DNA of 64,000 nt, from assembly GCA_950097015.1 (NCBI GenBank), contig CATNEN010000003.1, positions 7,606,001-7,670,000 of the forward strand, written 5' to 3'. Positions 1 through 11,931 of this stretch are shown here, piece by piece. Each line of letters opens with the position of its first letter. Within the stretch, counting starts at the first letter, position 1. The notes beneath the pieces were generated by a model, which was not told the origin of the DNA, made no database searches, and worked only from the letters and a program-made list of their open reading frames with translations. The DNA comes from Macrostomum hystrix. Lineage: Eukaryota > Platyhelminthes > Macrostomidae. The position numbers were made by a program, and so were the translations under genes.

Positions 1-155
1 ACAAACTGAACTGGTCCTTGTCAAATGTGCTCCAAACTGAATTGTTTGTCCCAATGCCTTCGGTTGAGCATAGAAAATGGGATTTCAATATAAATATATC
101 CTTGAGCATTATGGTTGCTATCTACTAACAGTAGCAATGCTAATCTTGGACTCAC

Positions 156-1284
156 CAATGCTCACTTGGGTGAAGCGTTCAGAGCAGCAGTTGATGCGAT
201 TCCAGAATCGAACTCCGTACACCAGGTAGCTCTGTTCAAGATCCAACAACCACCAGGGCAGCTTGTCGCCAGTAGCCGTGTGAATGCACTGCATTCCTGG
301 AACATACGTTCCAACTATGCTGCCATCGTAGGCGCTAACTGGCTCATCGGATGCGCTAAACTTTGATGAAATCCTTGTGGGCTTGTTTTTAGCAATTATT
401 GATGTCCGGATTCCTGGAAAATAATATTATCCGACAATATTTTACCCTTTTAAGTGATACGTACTATCCGGACATGCGGTGATCCGATGTGAGACAGAGT
501 TGCGTGACTGAGTGACCATCTGTGTGACTGAGTGACCATCTGTGTGACTGAGTGACCATCTGTGTCACTGAGAGATCATCTGTGTGACTGAGTGATCATC
601 TGTGTGACTGAGTGACCATCTGTGTGACTGAGTGACCAACTGTGTGACTGAGAGATCATCTGTGTGACTGAGTGACCATCTGTGTGACTGAGTGACCAAC
701 TGTGTGACTGAGTGACCATCTGTGTGACTGAGTGACCATCTGTGTGACTGAGTGACCAACTGTGTGACTAAGTGACCATCTGTGTGACTGAGTGACCATC
801 CGTGTGACTGAGTGATCATCTGTGTGACTGAGTGACCATCTGTGTGACTGAGTGACCAACTGTGTGACTGAGTGACCATCTGTGTGACTGAGTGACCATC
901 TGTGTGACTGAGTGATCATCTGTGTGACTGAGTGACCATCTGTGTGACTGAGTGATCATCTGTGTGACTGAGTGACCATCTGTGTGACTGAGTGACTATC
1001 TGTGTGACTGAGTGATCATCTGTGTGACTGAGTGACCATCTGTGTGACTGAGTAACCAACTGTGTGACTGAGAGACCATCTGTGTGACTGAGTGACCATC
1101 TGTGTGACTGAGTGACCATCTGTGTGACTGAGTGACCATCCGTGTGACTAAGTAACCATCTGTGTGACTTATTGAACCATTCAGTAAAATCTTTATCTGA
1201 AATATTTAACATTCACTTACCTATCGCCGAAACAACAGAGCAAGTGTATAACTGTATGACAAGCAAATAGAAGCAAATTTTCAT
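156..1284 (-). CDS. Partial F-type lectin/PAN family gene (5' two exons)
   Basis: I reconstructed two exons. Exon 1 (1284-1221) encodes a signal peptide starting MKICFYLLVIQLY and ends at a GTAAGT donor in phase 1. Exon 2 (413-156) follows a TTTTCCAG acceptor and encodes the front half of an F-type lectin domain: NKPTRISSKF, the strand ending MQCIHT, PWWLLDLEQSYLVYG, then RINCCSER, and it ends at a GTGAGT donor. The tandem cysteines and the R-x-(D/N)-CC-x-x-R signature are typical of fucose-binding lectins. Asp of that signature is Asn here. The remaining lectin and PAN exons should lie left of the window. The intron (414-1220) is almost entirely a 20-bp minisatellite. It is the most divergent copy of the cluster and shows no break in the part seen. 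A secreted sugar-binding role is inferred from the family. Confidence 0.72.
501..1170. repeat. Minisatellite, 20-bp unit, about 33 copies
   Basis: The unit is TGTGTGACTGAGTGACCATC with substitutions only and a strictly kept 20-bp register. It fills intron 1 of the partial lectin gene. Open frames across it on the minus strand are repeat artefacts. Confidence 0.95.
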
Positions 1285-1607
1285 GATTGAAGAACAGGTA
1301 AAACAAAATGTTTTCCTAAAAGATATTTTTCAGTGCCTCTAGGCTGGGATTCTCATTTTATTCTCGCAAAATTATCTTAAAGACTTTTATGTGAAAATTG
1401 TTGCCATCTGCTACTCTTAAATTGATTGATTGATTGATTGATTGAATTGGAACGGAGTGTTTGTCACAAAAATGTCCTTGGTGGGTTAAAACTGTCATAC
1501 AGTGTGACAGCGTTTCTAACACAATAAGATTCGTAAAAAGTATACTTAAAAGTTCTCTGAAAGCACAAAAAACATTTTCTACGATTTTTTACTCGTAGAT
1601 TACCATA

Positions 1608-1808
1608 GAACTTAGAGAGTTAACGCGTTTGCCTCTCACAGCAAGGTCGTTAAGCTCGATTCCGCGGCGAGGCCACATTCATCATTCGTTTGGGGGCGCA
1701 GCCGCGGAGAGAAGGCTTGGGGCCTTGTCATGAAATGTATGCACTTGAGGGCCAACCTAAAGTATATAGACTGCCTGACGATTCCACAGACGATTAAATG
1801 AGAATATC
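1608..1808 (+). mobile_element. Degenerate SINE-A copy (truncated)
   Basis: A box B-like AAGCTCGATTCCGCGG and the body phrase GCGCAGCCGCGGAGAGAAGG match the better copy just downstream, but the element is shortened and interrupted. It belongs to the tRNA-headed family I call SINE-A here. Confidence 0.6.
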
Positions 1809-1817
1809 AGGGCAGAT

Positions 1818-2165
1818 GTAATGGGTCGGAGGCAGAGCGGTTAACGCGTCTGCCTCTCGCACCACTTTCACTAAGTTCGATTCCACGGCGAGGCCACATT
1901 AATTTGGGGCGCAGCCGCCGAGAGAAGGCTTAAGGGGTTGCCGTGCAATTTACGCCCTTGAGGGCCAACCTCCAAGGCCCAGTGAAGTGTACACTGCCTG
2001 ACGATGAGAAAGTCAGGGCAGATGTACACCCTTGTGTGAGCGTGTGCCTGCGTACGGTATCTGTGTGCGTGTGTGCTCAGGAGTCAGCGAAATGGGCAAA
2101 ATTGCCCACTCGCTTGTTGCGGGTCTAGTGCCACCAAATGATGTGCCACTGTCCACAGCTTTCCT
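1818..2165 (+). mobile_element. SINE-A, tRNA-derived retroposon
   Basis: The head has pol III-like box A (GGCAGAGCGGTTAACGCG) and box B (AAGTTCGATTCCACGG). The body carries GGGCCAACCTCCAAGGC and a stem-loop around GTGTACACTGCCTGACGATG. Similar copies occur at 9428, 16125, 21608 and 42655, so it is a dispersed family. No protein is encoded. Confidence 0.75.
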
Positions 2166-2295
2166 TTAAATCCAAAACTGAAAAGGTGCAATTCTACCGA
2201 CGTCGAAATTTACGGTAGATAATTTTTAAGCATAGGCGCCCTTGATCGTTTTGTTCTTGGTGTCTCAAAACGGAATGAAGTTTATGGCTAAATGA

Positions 2296-2890
2296 GGGGA
2301 GCGAGGGGGGTCAGCGGCTAACGTCGCTGCCTCGCACTCCAAAGGACGCTAGTTCGATTCACCCTTCAGGTCACGATTAATTTCGGTACTTGTTGGGGGG
2401 GTTTGGACAGTAGCGACCGGCGGAGGTGCACCATATTTCGTGCAATCAAAGCTTGAAAAATAGCTTCGCTCCTACCTTTCTGTGTGCCTGTTCTGCGTTG
2501 TATGAGTTATGTGCGTTGGCGCTGGGGCGTTAGACCTTGCGGGGGGTGGCTGGGGGGCGGGTGTACACCGCCGCGCGCTCATCTGGATTTCCGTCAGCGC
2601 GATTGGATAAAGTGTACACTCGTCACCCGCCCCCCCCTGAGGACTGATTTCTATCAGCCTTCCGCCCCGGCTTGGTCTGCTCTGTGCGTGTGTGGGCCTG
2701 GGGTGAGAGGCACTCCGGCTGCCGCCCCCTTCCCCGCTTGGCTTGCTGCTGTGTGTGTGAGGTGCCTGCTCAGGGGAGGCGGCGCGCTGGGCGGCTCTCG
2801 CCTAGTTCGCCGGCCTGGGGGCATGCCGTTCCTGTGTTTGTGCGTCAAGTGCCCCAGGCCCCCCTGCAAAGTAAGTAAAGTAAGTATGGC
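2296..2890 (+). mobile_element. SINE-C, about 590-bp GC-rich tRNA-headed element
   Basis: The head has TCAGCGGCTAACGTCGCTGCC-like box A and GACGCTAGTTCGATTC-like box B. A long GC-rich body ends in a short GTAAGTAAAGTAAGT tail. The same element occurs inverted at 19044-19628. Open frames inside (2484-2897) differ between the two copies and are not conserved, so I do not call a gene. Confidence 0.72.
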
Positions 2891-4668
2891 TAAATGAGTA
2901 GTATAATTGGCCGCATTAAATCTAGCGGGAGTCCTGGAGCAATATGGGCTTATAGGATGAGCAAACTTAAGTCGGAAATGGTCTGTAAAGTGGCTATCGA
3001 TTTAGTTTTGTGATGAAAGCACGAGTTAGTCCTTGTTCCAATGTCTGGTCTCACAGCGGTCTAGGGATTTACTCAACAATAGAAAGACTAGGGCACAATT
3101 AAAAAACCGTATGTTTCTATTTCATGTATCTCCAAAAATATTCAACCGATCGCCTTGAAAATCCAGAAAACAGAATAAAATTTTCCACTCTATGCAAGCC
3201 AAGGAAAATAGATTGGTCTTTCTACTGTTAAGAGTAGTCACTTCAGGTCTCGCACTCGCGTTTACTATATTTTATCAAGACAGGAGTCTCATTTCTATAA
3301 TCCAAATATTTAATTTGTTTTAAAAGGGTCCGCATGGTCATATGTCATCTTTATTCGCTGACAGACTTGCTCTCAAATGTTCAGATTAGGAAGGAAAGGA
3401 AAATTTATTACAACGTCATTCTAGAATAATTGACGTGCTGTAAATGTTCTTATAGTTTACGCTTAAAATAAGCTTAGCAAACTTTAGCCAGATCAGTGTA
3501 AGTCGTGGTGCTTGTATCTACCGTTCCGATGTACCTTAAGTACTTTGCCATTTTTATGGTCGCTGACATTAGCAAAAGAAGCAAATGTAAACAGCTACGT
3601 TCAGAAATGGGCGAGAAAAAGCCAGCTGAAACTTTTCATTCCTTCTTGGGAACTATACGAGCTTCTGAACTTCTGATCATCAACAATGAGACACGCATGC
3701 AAGCATCTTGTTAAAAGCATGTTAAAAGTTGCTTTAAAATTGCTGTTTAGAACTGCGAACAATGAACTCTCTTCTCAATAAGACAATGAAAGTTAAAAGC
3801 ATTCTGCCTTCGCTTTTTAACTTAGAAATAGTTCTCACGGAAGAGCTGCAGCCATCAAATAACTAACTGTTCTACACTCAAAAAAATCTTTCAAGAAAAA
3901 AGGAAACGACAATAATAGCATGCCATTACCTTAATACCTAACTTGATCATCAAGACCACAAACCTCATCAAAAGAATTGCACCAACACAGAACACAATCG
4001 AAACAAAACTTAACAGCTAGCGAAACAGTGTGAAGTTCGAGCATGACTAAAGCAACAAGTGGAAAAAAACTATTTTTTAATCTTGCAGATCCGATGTAAC
4101 ATCAACTGGTTGCTCTTATAAGCATCTACCAAGAAAGTATAGGACACTCACACATACACACAAGTCCCGTAAATATTCTATGCACCAACATTTCCTTCTT
4201 CGGAAAGTGCAGTCCATGTTTCTTTGAAAAGACGCCAAGATTCCTCACTTCCAAAGATAAATTTTTAGTGTTTAGTGGTTAAGAACCATTAAAAAGTCGA
4301 ACTGCAATAACAGTAGGTAGCCAAGGAAGGCTCAAAGCAATGTGAGCTGCTAAATATAGGTTCATAATAACTTTTTGGACGAGACCCTTTGGACTTGGGC
4401 GGGCAAGTTGGACTCGCAAAAATTCCTGAATCCGAACTCGTGGACCTTTCATAAAAACGCATGTCTATCATCCTCCTACAGATTCAAGTCTCCCCTGTCA
4501 CATCTCTCTCTCTGTGTGTGTATGATTTTTCTATCCTAATATCTCCAGAATGTCTTAACTCTGTAATATCTTATGTACTAAAGCAGTACAAACGAAATAT
4601 CTAACAAAAAACGATATGATTATTGAAATTAATGAGATAGATAAGATATTTATAACAGCGGAAGAGCG
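2891..4668. other. Intergenic, no gene recognised
   Basis: AT-rich sequence with short open frames (for example 3505-3714) that show no family resemblance or splice context. A small CT/GT-rich tract lies near 4500-4525. Confidence 0.5.
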
Positions 4669-5770
4669 TCACTGAGGTCCGCTGAGCTTCATGAACTTGC
4701 TGCCGCTCTCCCGATAGACGCTGCTGAAGCCGGTTGGAATGCTGGCGAACTGAAACTGCCAGCAGCTGTTGTTGAGGCTCGAGTAGAGAGCAAACAGACA
4801 GAACAGCCGGTTCGAGCACTGAGCAATGCAATCGATGTCCGACCTCACGACCAGCGGCTCAGAGACCAACTGGCTGGTGTTTGACCCTGCTGAGAAGACG
4901 GGTTCCACGAGGCTGAACTCAACGAATGTCGGCTGCTGAGGTGTCGCTGGAACAAAAGCGTTGAAGCCAGATTTCATGTTCGATTTTACAATCAGACAGC
5001 TCACGAATGCTGCCTTGTGTTTTTTGCACTCACCCACGAATGTGTCAACTTCGCAAATGCCCAGTACTGTTTCACTCGTCGGAATGCCAGAAATGACCAT
5101 ATAGAAGGCCAGGTATCGGCCCAGTCTGGGAGAGGAGCAGACGAAGTTCAGCGGATTCTGACTCGCTGTGGGCACGAGGTCCCAAAACACGCACAAGCCG
5201 AAGAGGTTCTTGTTGAAATTAGTCCAGACAGAGGAGACCGAACTCACTCCTGAAATCGAATGGAGGAACGAGGAGAAAGTTCATTTGAGCAAATGTCAAT
5301 CAAATTAGAGGTAGCCCTTGTCCATGCAGCTCAACTCACCAATGCCAACTTGAGTAAATCTGCTAGAGCAGCAGTCGATGCGATTCCAGAATCGAACTCC
5401 GTACACCAGGTAGCTCTGCTCCAGGCCCAGCATACACCAGGGCAGAGCGTCTCCTACTGTCGTGTGAATGCACTGAACTCCAGCGATGTACTCGTAGTTT
5501 CCATTAGTGACGCCGTTATTTGCAATCATAGCATTATCATGCAGTTCACTCCACTTTGAAGACATTTTCGCCGGCTTGTTCTTGGCCAATAGAAATGCCT
5601 GATCACCTGCGTTTGGGGAAAAGCTTTTTCGTCAATTGTGCTAGATGGGTCAGGAATTCGTTTGAAAGAGTAAAGTATTTAAAATTTTACTTTCCAAAGT
5701 TAGGTTGAATAAAGACTCAGAGAAGTGTAAAGGTGTTGACACGTAGGATATTATTCATTTTGGTTTCCAT
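4669..5770 (-). pseudogene. F-type lectin/PAN copy A, decayed at the 5' end
   Basis: Exon equivalents are 5770-5695 (signal), 5606-5340 (lectin front), 5249-5034 (lectin back) and 4946-4669 (PAN). The downstream exons are open and nearly identical to copies B and C. Three lesions stand out. The signal exon has TGA at 5719-5717 where copy C has TGC. The first donor reads GAAAGT where C has GTAAGT (T lost at 5693). The conserved PWWMLDLEQ is PWCMLGLEQ. A hydrophobic Leu of the signal peptide is also Arg (CTT to CGT). Together these suggest the normal secreted product is no longer made. Use of another first exon is possible but none is evident. The sugar-site motif RIDCCSSR is intact. Confidence 0.75.
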
Positions 5771-6755
5771 TTTGACCGCTTGTTGAAATTTTTCTTTGGT
5801 TAGTTACAATGAATTAAAAAGAATGTAGAAACTGCTGCAATAATGGAATGTTGGAGATCTTTTGCCATTGGCTCCTGTTTAAACTCAGGATTATAGTTTG
5901 TTGAGTCCTTGTTAAACAAAAGTACCTGAACTGTATCAATTAAGCTACTGCATATTTTCTGGTATTTTCCGGTTCCAGCTGCAGCTCATGTGTCAGTTGA
6001 CAGAAACAGCAATGTACGCAAAATTGGCGATATAACTTTGTCAATTTTATCGCGAAGCATCGATCTATTTTAGCCTTCCTGATTGGAAAAAAGGCTGAAA
6101 CGAGAGGCAGTTTCTAACTCATATTTCATGCCCGGAATGCGTGAAAAAATACTTCAATTCTTCCCATCGTTATCTGCAAAAACAAAAAAGTTTTTTGAGT
6201 GTATGGCATTTAAACTCAGGTTAAAATAGCATGAGTAAAGCTTAAAGGCAAATAAGCAATTAAATTTTCGTAAAAAAGCTTAGCGCAACTGCAACGAAAG
6301 TGTAAGTAATGAGTTTATCGGCAACGTTAAATTCATTGCTCAAATATATATTTCTTCTGGATAGGTTTTTACCAGTTTTATTTAGCTTGTCATGCGAGTG
6401 GGACAACAAAAGTTACAAGTCTCAAATTCCACCAATAGTGTGCGTCAGCCCTAACACAAGAATCTCTAGGATATTTAAAATCATTCTACTCGGACGAAAA
6501 ATACCTCTCTGAGTTTGCAGGTCACTAAAAGTACATTATTATACCCCGCGATTCAAATTTTAAACTCAGAGTGAATGTTTGGACAAAGAAGTATATGTTG
6601 CGGTAGAAATGGAATCTTTACACGGTACGTATGTACCATCAGTGATAAATTCTCTCTGTTTAATCAAATGTGTTTGGAAACATTTCACAATAATCCATAA
6701 TTGTTATAAATCTTATAACTCTTTCTCCTATTATTATAACAGCTGATGAGCACTG

Positions 6756-7861
6756 TTACTGTGGCCCGCTGAGCTTCATGAACTTGCTGCCGCTCTCCCG
6801 ATAGACGCTGCTGAAGCCGGACGGAATGCTGGCGAACTGAAACTGCCAGCAGCTGTTGTTGAGGCTCGAGTAGAGAGCAAACAGACAGAACAGCCGGTTC
6901 GAGCACTGAGCAATGCAATCGATGTCCGACCTCACGACCAGCGGCTCAGAGACCAACTGGCTGGTGTTTGACCCTGCTGAGAAGACGGGTTCCACGAGGC
7001 TGAACTCAACGAATGTCGGCTGCTGAGGTGTCGCTGGAACAAAAGCGTTGAAGCCAGATTTCATGTTTGATTTTACAATCAGACAGCTCACGAATTCTGC
7101 CTTGTGTTTTTTGCACTCACCCACGAATGTGTCAACTTCGCAAATGCCCAGCAGATTCTCGGGTGTCGGGATGCCAGAAATGACCATATAGAAGGCCAGA
7201 TATCGGCCCAGTCTGGGAGAGGAGCAGACGAAGTTCAGCGGATTCTGACTCGCTGTGGGCACGAGGTCCCAAAACACGCACAAGTCGAAGAGGTTCTTGT
7301 TGAAATTAGTCCAGACAGAGGAGACCGAACTCACTCCTGAAATCGAATGGAGCTAGGAACAATGAGTAACATCCTTTGCTGAGCAAGCGACAAACCGATT
7401 GGAGGTAGCCCTTGTTTATTCAGCTCAACTCACCAATGCCAACTTGAGTAAATCTGCTAGAGCAGCACTCGATGCGATTCCAGAATCGAACTCCGTACAC
7501 CAGGTAGGTCTGCTCAAGGTCCAGCATCCACCAGGGCAGTCCGTCTCCGTCTTTCGTGTGAATGCACTGAAATCCAGGGATGTAGGTTCCATCAGTGACG
7601 CCGTTATTTGCAATCATAGCATTATCGAGTTCACGCCACTTAGAAGACATTTTCGCGGGCTTGTTCTTGGCCAATAGAAATGCCTGATCACCTGCATGTG
7701 GGAAAATGTTTTATCATCAGGTGTGCTAGTCGGGTCAGGAATTAATCCAAACGAGTTGGAAAATTCATTTGCATGACAATCTTACCAAATGTAAATTGAA
7801 TGTGGACAAGTAGCAGCACAAACGTTTTCACAAGCAGGATGACATCTATTTTGGCTTCCAT
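6756..7861 (-). CDS. Secreted F-type lectin with C-terminal PAN-like module, copy B
   Basis: Exons are 7861-7786, 7691-7434, 7336-7121 and 7033-6756, giving 275 residues when the 87-nt intron 7034-7120 is removed. Exon 1 encodes a signal peptide (MEAKIDVILLVKTFVLLLV). Exon 2 carries NKPAKMSSKW, the strand ending QCIHT, PWWMLDLEQTYLVYG and RIECCSSR. Asp of the usual R-x-D-CC motif is Glu. Exon 3 completes the fold with CSSPRLGRYLAF and ICEVDTFVG. The last exon has a Cys-rich PAN/apple-like stretch (CIAQCSNRLFC, NSCWQF). All introns are phase 1. The family binds fucosylated glycans outside the cell, often in innate recognition or adhesion. That function is inferred. Confidence 0.8.
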
Positions 7862-9427
7862 TTGACCGAAGTAAATTCCAAAGTAAGTCATTGGTTTGGG
7901 CAATTAGTAAATGTTGCTTATGTAGAGACTGCCGCAGTCATCTAAGATTTAACATATTTTCGACTGTAGCAGACGATCATTCATTGGCTGTCGATATAAA
8001 GTGCAGAAGCATGACCGGCTTCTTAAAGTTTTTAAAACAAGTGACAAAACCCGTCGTTTCGGCTAGTTAAAATGTCATTTGTCTGGTATTTTCCAGTTCA
8101 AGCCGGTTGAGTTAACTGCAGCTGCAGCTCCAGCGTTAGTTGACATGCACAGCCAATACCTGAAAGAACGCTTGAGTGAAAAACTTTTTGCCAACGTAAT
8201 TGCTGAATTGTATTTAAGCTGTTCTGCATTAGCTTCGGAAGCAACTGCAGTTGGATGTTGATGAGGCAGCAGTTTTTCTCTGTGCCAATGCAAGGGCGCT
8301 TGTTCTTCCAAGTTTATTTTGTAAGTTTCACAAATAATTAATGACCCTGTTCTCATTATTATACTCCAGGAGGATTTTTACACACTGATATACACCAATC
8401 AGCCAAACTAAAGTCTTTAGAATTCTTCTAAAGAAATGGCTCATTTCAACCATGCAAATTATAATTGGCAAACAGAGAGACGCATCTTAACAGTAGGACT
8501 ACCAGGGGAAATTGACAATTTTTTGCTGCACCCGAACGGAACAATGCAAGCACACGAAACTCAAGAACACGGGCCAACTTTTTGTTGCGCATCTTCTGAA
8601 GCAAGAAACAAGTCGCCAGCTCTTCAGACCGTCGAGATATTCAATGTTTCTGGCCGAAGGTCCGATTTTTCCCATAAGAGCTAGTGTATTTCATACACCC
8701 CTATACACGAATTAGCACTAGCTGCGCCTCAGTGCGGCCTTTCCAGACCTTCAAACTTTATCAGCATGTCACCCGAATGTGCCTGCATCATCTCCGTCTT
8801 TGGTGGTCACCTACCTTTATCTAGACGGACTACGGGACCTTCAAATAGAAAAAAATGTGGAAATAGGCCACTCTGGACACCCGGACGCGAATTTCTAAAG
8901 TTTCACTGCTGAAGCCTAAATATTAGGTGCAGCTCAACTACAGTACACCATCGCCTAGTCTGTCATCTAATCAGTCACCACCCTACGCGGTTAGCTTTCA
9001 GGCGCTGCCAAAAATGTTCTCAGTTGGGGAAACCCCCCTTGGTATAAAAACGGGCGGCAAAATGGCTTGGTAGTCCTACTGTTAATTGGGCTAATTTTAG
9101 CGAGCTACTCAATCCGCAAACATTGCTTTCTAGGAAGAATTGCCAACAGCAAGGAAGATAACATGCGCATAGAAATAGAAAACGGCGATAGCTCGTAATA
9201 TAAACGCCAGTAAAAAGCGAAACAGATAGGCAACTATCCTGAAACAACGTTAATTCAGTGCAGATTTTTCTAGTTTCTATAACAGAAAATCCTTTTTGGT
9301 GGTTCCATCCATGGGAGTTTCTGTGTTTTCCATAACGAATTCTTTAATATTTCCTTTCAGCTGTTTCCACAACAACAACAAAAACAATAAATGAATCAAT
9401 GTATAAGCTTTCAATGTAGAAATGCGC
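7862..9427. other. Intergenic between lectin copies, no gene recognised
   Basis: The first few hundred bases are a diverged relative of the 5' flank of copies A and C (shared TCTGGTATTTTCC and GCTGCAGCTC phrases). The open frames at 8075-8356, 8436-8684 and 9020-9247 resemble nothing I know and lack a consistent splice context. Confidence 0.5.
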
Positions 9428-9755
9428 ACGGTGGGGGTGAGTGGCAAAGCCATTAACGCATTTGCTTCTCGCACCAAGGTCCCTGAGCTCGATTCCTCGG
9501 TAAGGCCACATTCATTTGGGGCGCAGCTACGGAGAGAAGGCTTGGGGGCTTGTCGTGCAATTTACTCCCTTGAGGGCCAACCTCCAAGGCACAGTGAAGT
9601 GTACACTGCCTGACGATGAGAAAGTCAGGGCAGATGTACACACTTGTGTGAGCGTGTGTCTGCCTACGGTATCTGCGTGCGTGTGTGCTCAGGAGTCAAC
9701 GAAATGAACATAATTGCGTCCCCGCTGGCTGTGTATTGCCTCCTGCAACTATAAT
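9428..9755 (+). mobile_element. SINE-A copy
   Basis: Head GTGGCAAAGCCATTAACGC and box B GAGCTCGATTCCTCGG are followed by the family body and the stem-loop at about 9598-9641, where arms containing GTGTACACTGCCTGAC and GTCAGGGCAGATGTACAC pair around GATGAGAAA. Confidence 0.75.
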
Positions 9756-11290
9756 TATAATTAAGCGCACAGTCACAGGGTCTGCTCGAGAACAAAGGCC
9801 GAACCTTCGGCAGAGTCCAGGGTGCCAGCGTTCCAGGGTGCAGTCAGGCTGTCAGCACTGACTCGCGCGGATGACGTGGCCTGCCACCTGGAGTGTCTGA
9901 CGACGCAGCAATTCACTTGGACGGGTCAGGCCGGCGCGAAGATAGCGGAGACTGGTACAGCGCAGCCTCTGGCGACTAGGTAGGGGCCTCGGACTGCAGG
10001 ACCGCCCTTATAGAACGACAAGCAGCCGAGCCGAGACCATGGCGACGGTATTAGCGGACGGTAGAGTGGATCGCGTAGTTCGGCGGCGCAGATCTGACCG
10101 CAGAGCGACCGCGTGATGGTGTGGCAGCGTGGTGGCGCTTCCGAAAGCGAACAAGCACGCGGTCGAGCCTTTGCATTTCAAACCAGTCGTATGCATTCCG
10201 CCGCCTCCATTCGCAGTACACGAAAGTCGCGAGCCTGCTGGGTGGCTTGATGAAGCGGTTGTTGCCGACACTACATCCTGCCTCTTTAGGAATTCCTTAA
10301 AAACTTGGGCATAGCCGTGATCATCGGGCGTCACAAAAAGCGACTGTTCGGACCCACTTTAACTGCCGAACCGTCTCCTGCACGCGAGGAGAAAGCTGCT
10401 CGAAGAAACCCTGAGCCTCATCTGGGCGTGTGGCAGGGAGCGCGAAAGCACAGAACAGGCGAGCATTCTGGCCGCGAAGCCGAAGAGCAGCGATAGCTCT
10501 GCTGCAGTCTCGCGCCTGTCAGCGCTCCGACTTTTCCTCGGTCTCGTTGATCCGCTGAGGTGTTCGTAGCGTCTCTAGAGTGTCCAAATGGAGCCCAGGT
10601 CCTCACAGTGAAGTACAGGCTCGGGGCTCTAACAGATAACTCCTAAAGTTTGTCGAGTTCACAGCTGAGGTCGAAAGCTAACTTCGCCAGCAGCCCTCTC
10701 CACACTGTTTCCTCCCTCTTTACCCCGTACGCACCCACCCTTATTTTTATTTTTACCCAAGAGCCCTATCTTAAAACGAAAACAAGCACAACACAACGAA
10801 GTGCGCTGTCTTGATTGTACAACGTCAGAGGGCTGCATCAAGGCCTGGGCGTGAATTTGCGCGAGACTGCCGGCAGTGTCCGGGGCGCCGGCGTCGGTTG
10901 GCAGACAATCTATGTAACGCCGAGTGCACGCATGCAGTGTGAGCAGCAGCACCTCCTGCATAGATTGTGGGCAGTACGCTTCGGAGCGGATGCGGTGGCT
11001 AGTCAGCTGGAGTGATGGCGCCGCAAAGCCGGACGATCCAGCGATAGACTGCCGCCGTAGCTGATGCAGTCGTGGCCGACTTAAAAGGCAGCGCGCAGCA
11101 AGCCAGCGTGCACAGCATCGATTAGAAATTTCGAAGGCAGGGCAAGCCGGCTGCAACGCTTCAGATCTCTTTTTTGGTTTTTTTCGCTGCATGGCGATCG
11201 CGGCGCAAACCAGCTGTTTTGGCACGTTGTACGCGCAGAACACCAGTGAGAATGTTGAATTTTTAATCACGCATTCTGTCATGTGCATGC
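9756..11290. other. GC-rich anonymous segment
   Basis: This stretch is clearly richer in G+C and CpG than its surroundings. It holds several overlapping open frames (minus 10659-11288, 209 codons; minus 10008-10334) with no recognisable domain. A 10-bp inverted repeat, CGACCGCGTG at 10106 and CACGCGGTCG at 10156, is present. It could be an old mobile element or a CpG-rich regulatory stretch. I cannot decide. Confidence 0.3.
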
Positions 11291-11931
11291 TTCATACTAC
11301 TGTTTCATTGAGTAGTATTGTAAAGACACTCAATTTAACAATTATTTTTTTCAATAAAAACGTGGACTAACGCGAAAGTTCTTTTTAACCAGTCAAAAGC
11401 CATGTACCTGTATCTTTGCATATTGAGTCCTAGTAAACAAACTAATGTGAAACCAAGATTTGACAAACTAATTGAAGCTGGCTTCAAATATTCAGTTGAA
11501 GATGTACGAAGATGTACGAACATCAATCTTACATCCCAGTATGTAAGATAACAGTATAACAGTATAATAGACGGACGGCAAAAACCCTGTCATTTGAACC
11601 TCAATTGCAAAACACAAAGATTTAAAGCGCTAAAATGTTCAAAAGGGACCTAATTGTTTTACAGTCGCCTATACCACAGGTATGTCCGAAAGGAAAATAT
11701 ATCCTTTAATACAAAATCTCTAAAATGTCTTAGTAAGCCAGTGTAGTTAAATACCTTGTAAATGGCAGTAATCAGGCATCTACGAGCTTATTAAACAAGC
11801 TTTTAATTCGTACCATAAGGGCTAGCGGTGAACTAACACTTCCACCACAGCGAACAAACACCAGACAAATACTTTGTTTTGTTAGGTAATTAAATTTGAG
11901 TTTTTATTTAACTGCTAGTGGTTGTTTGTAG

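Noticed and set aside
501-1212. CRISPR-like regular repeats in the 20-bp array
   Set aside because: Units are directly adjacent with no unique spacers, in a eukaryotic intron. This is a minisatellite.
2484-2897. 137-codon plus-strand frame
   Set aside because: It lies in SINE-C and the frame is not kept in the inverted copy at 19044-19628.
10659-11288. 209-codon minus-strand frame in the GC-rich segment
   Set aside because: No domain, no signal peptide, and the frame resembles other chance frames in the same GC-rich stretch.
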